Below, piece after piece: positions 62,389 through 64,000 of a DNA stretch of 64,000 nucleotides. This stretch comes from Bacteroides sp. GM023 (lineage in GTDB: Bacteria > Bacteroidota > Bacteroidia > Bacteroidales > Bacteroidaceae), in NCBI RefSeq assembly GCF_014750685.1, contig NZ_JAAXGE010000014.1:124001-188000 (forward strand), written 5' to 3'. Position numbers and translations under genes: made by a program. How positions within the stretch are numbered: the first letter of the stretch is position 1; the number at the start of each line of letters is the position of its first letter. The notes beneath the pieces were generated by a model that searched no databases, was not told the origin of the DNA, and saw only the letters and a program-made list of their open reading frames with translations.

Positions 62389-63123
62389 ATGAATATTGAT
62401 TTATATACAATAGACTGGACTGCTATAGGATCAATAGCAACTACAATCGCTTTAATATTTGCTTTCAAGTCCATAAATGCATCCAATAAGCAAAATAAGG
62501 AAAATCGTAAACTCCAAATCTCGCTAATTCGTAAAGAACAAGAGCAGAAAAGGCTTGATGAAATGGTAAATAATATTTTAGAGATAATCCATTCTATAAA
62601 ACCAATTGATGTTCTCGACTTTTCTTCTAAGTGGATAGATGGAGCATTTACAACAGAAGATAGACATAAACTTGACCATATGGCAGAACAAGATCAATTG
62701 AATTATACCCGGCTGAATATCCAACTCATAAAATTAAAAAACTATCCTACTGCAAAGCCATTATTAGCCCGCCTAAATACAATCAGAGAGATTTATGGAT
62801 CATGGGCCAAATGTATCAACCCACTACATGTATTCATAGAATCTGGAAATAAACTTAGGGCAGAAGAACGAGAAGCAATTATTGCAAATATAGTACATCA
62901 AATGGTCAATACATGTAAAAAAAATCCTGAATATACACCAATAATATCTGATATTTGCAAGAAAAAAAACAAGATAGAAGATATAGCTAGAGATGTAATG
63001 AACATTTTTGAAACAGAAATATCAAAGCAAATCCAAGCCCACAAATTAGCTTTCGAGAAGGAATTATATGAGTTTGTAAAGAAAGAGCAGGAAAGGATTG
63101 ATAGTATTATTGATATCGAATAA
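62389..63123 (+). CDS. Membrane-anchored helical protein, 244 residues
   Basis: A 244-residue protein with one N-terminal membrane helix (residues ~12-27, IGSIATTIALIFAFKSI) and then cytoplasmic coiled coil (NKQNKENRKLQISLIRKEQEQKRLDEM) and helical domain, with Asn/Lys/Ile-rich composition. Similar one-helix plus helical-domain proteins are common near mobile elements and in defence islands, but no family is recognised. Confidence 0.6.
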   Translation: MNIDLYTIDWTAIGSIATTIALIFAFKSINASNKQNKENRKLQISLIRKEQEQKRLDEMVNNILEIIHSIKPIDVLDFSSKWIDGAFTTEDRHKLDHMAEQDQLNYTRLNIQLIKLKNYPTAKPLLARLNTIREIYGSWAKCINPLHVFIESGNKLRAEEREAIIANIVHQMVNTCKKNPEYTPIISDICKKKNKIEDIARDVMNIFETEISKQIQAHKLAFEKELYEFVKKEQERIDSIIDIE

Positions 63124-63243
63124 TTGGAAAAGTAAGTCATTATCTATTAAAACTATTCTAACTTTTAATAGTTACTTTTATTTCTCTTATCATTCTCTAT
63201 TCTAAGTATTTGGATATATAGTATCATATTATCATATACTAGA

Positions 63244-63340
63244 TGAACCAAAAATTTTCATTATCCTATATAGTAGTATAGTAGAAAAAAAGAAAAAAGG
63301 TTACTCTACTTGTCTTACCGGATTTTGGGATATTATCGGT
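63244..63340 (+). repeat. ~97-bp dispersed repeat, copy 3
   Basis: Third direct copy, ~90% identical to copy 2 by eye; upstream homology with copy 2 continues for about 25 bases (GTATC...ATACT). The surrounding 63124-63605 gap contains this repeat, a terminator at 63433 and nothing else recognised. Confidence 0.88.
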
Positions 63341-63432
63341 GATATAACAGTTAATGTCGGAAGATTAGTTCTTTCTGCTATTTAGATATAAAATTGAAGT
63401 AACTTTCAGCCAATCATATATTTTATTAGAAA

Positions 63433-63459
63433 GCCCTGCTACGGGAAAAATAGCAGGGC
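63433..63459. terminator. Hairpin GCCCTGCTA / TAGCAGGGC
   Basis: Perfect nine-bp stem with a nine-base loop followed by AAATTTTTG; probably a terminator for a plus-strand transcript or the convergent lipoprotein gene. Confidence 0.7.
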
Positions 63460-63605
63460 AAATTTTTGTGTTTGTGTGTTAGAGTTATTATTTAGGACGT
63501 CTTTTTCAAATTGAGATATTAATTAGTTACCTGTGTGTTTAACAGAAAATTTTGTCGCGTTCTCTCTTACACAAAAAATATTGATTCAAAAAAAGGATTT
63601 ATTGA

Positions 63606-63980
63606 TTATTCTTGAATTGGGGTTATATTTCTAATTTGTAATATTCTACTTTCTCGTATTTCTGCTTCGCTATCCTTTAATATCCAGTAACCGTCATAAA
63701 TATCGAATGCATCAATTCCACGATATTGTGTTACGATTTCACTATCAAGAAACACAGTTCCTTCCCTGTGTCTCAATTCATACCAATCATCATCAACAGG
63801 GACGAAGTTTTCAACTTTGATTTCTCCATTGCACTTCACCATTCGATATTCTGCATCAAAATCTATATTTGCAATTCCGTTAACACCGTCTTTTACATCA
63901 TCATCACTGCCGCGACAACCAATAAATAATGTAACACTAAACAGCATTGTAAGCAATGCAAATAAATTAATTTTCTTCAT
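63606..63980 (-). CDS. Small lipoprotein, 124 residues
   Basis: A 124-residue lipoprotein with lipobox TLFIGC (Cys22) followed by RGSDDD, an acidic mature start. The remainder is strand-like (VKDGVNGIANIDFDAEYRMVK, WYELRHREGTVFLD) with no recognised motif. The promoter, if any, lies beyond the window's right edge. Confidence 0.75.
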   Translation of the reverse strand: MKKINLFALLTMLFSVTLFIGCRGSDDDVKDGVNGIANIDFDAEYRMVKCNGEIKVENFVPVDDDWYELRHREGTVFLDSEIVTQYRGIDAFDIYDGYWILKDSEAEIRESRILQIRNITPIQE

Positions 63981-64000
63981 AAGTTTGTAATTTAATTGAT

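Noticed and set aside
58728..63340. Integron attC array
   Set aside because: No integron integrase is in the window, cargo genes lie on both strands, and the ~97-bp repeat does not show the paired R/L boxes of attC sites.

Overview
The window looks like chromosome from a gut Bacteroides, close to the B. thetaiotaomicron / B. ovatus group. The evidence is three SusC/SusD outer-membrane pairs, lipoproteins with short N-terminal lipoboxes, Bacteroides-type promoters (TTTG, 19-22 bases, TAnnTTTG) in front of many genes, and Bacteroidales neighbours such as DUF4954 and DUF3871 genes. Species is an inference; no 16S rRNA gene is present.

Layout. 1-5.1 kb: 3' end of pyrH, a DUF4369-type lipoprotein, then a small outer-membrane barrel protein and a 980-residue coiled-coil surface lipoprotein, both on the minus strand. 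5.1-6.4 kb: 22-bp inverted repeats enclosing a promoter, next to a tyrosine recombinase; this has the architecture of a phase-variable S-layer-like locus and the promoter points away from the surface genes (OFF). 6.4-9.4 kb: a nested palindrome cluster, an EamA-type transporter, frr and rsgA. 9.4-20.5 kb: a second pair of inverted repeats upstream of a SusC/SusD pair, followed by a complete RND efflux system (adaptor, pump, TolC-like channel). 20.6-27.0 kb: acyltransferase, class I fumarase, DUF4954 protein and hflX, all minus strand.

27.2-38.7 kb: the clearest regulatory system. Two SusC/SusD pairs face away from each other with a tyrosine recombinase between them. The right-hand SusC has promoter, signal peptide and N-terminal domain. 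The left-hand SusC begins abruptly inside that domain, exactly at a 26-bp sequence present in inverted orientation in the right-hand gene. Inversion of the 2.3-kb segment would move the single promoter and 5' end in frame from one SusC/SusD pair to the other.

38.7-44.5 kb: core genes (MarC-type protein, HAD hydrolase, coiled-coil lipoprotein, rsmI, tdk, AI-2E family transporter) ending with tRNA-Lys(UUU). 44.7-64 kb: accessory DNA. It holds an Rpn-type PD-(D/E)XK nuclease; a two-gene operon of a Cys-rich PD-(D/E)XK protein plus a membrane-anchored XseA-like protein with a 32-residue repeat coiled coil (best candidate for an undescribed defence-like system); a DUF3871 module ending in a serine recombinase; a PD-(D/E)XK nuclease next to a fused hypoxanthine-DNA-glycosylase-type protein; and small cargo genes (two-domain GNAT, RibD/DHFR-like, lipoproteins, urea transporter) separated by three direct copies of a ~97-bp repeat. 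No CRISPR array, rRNA gene, conjugation genes or intact insertion sequence was seen.
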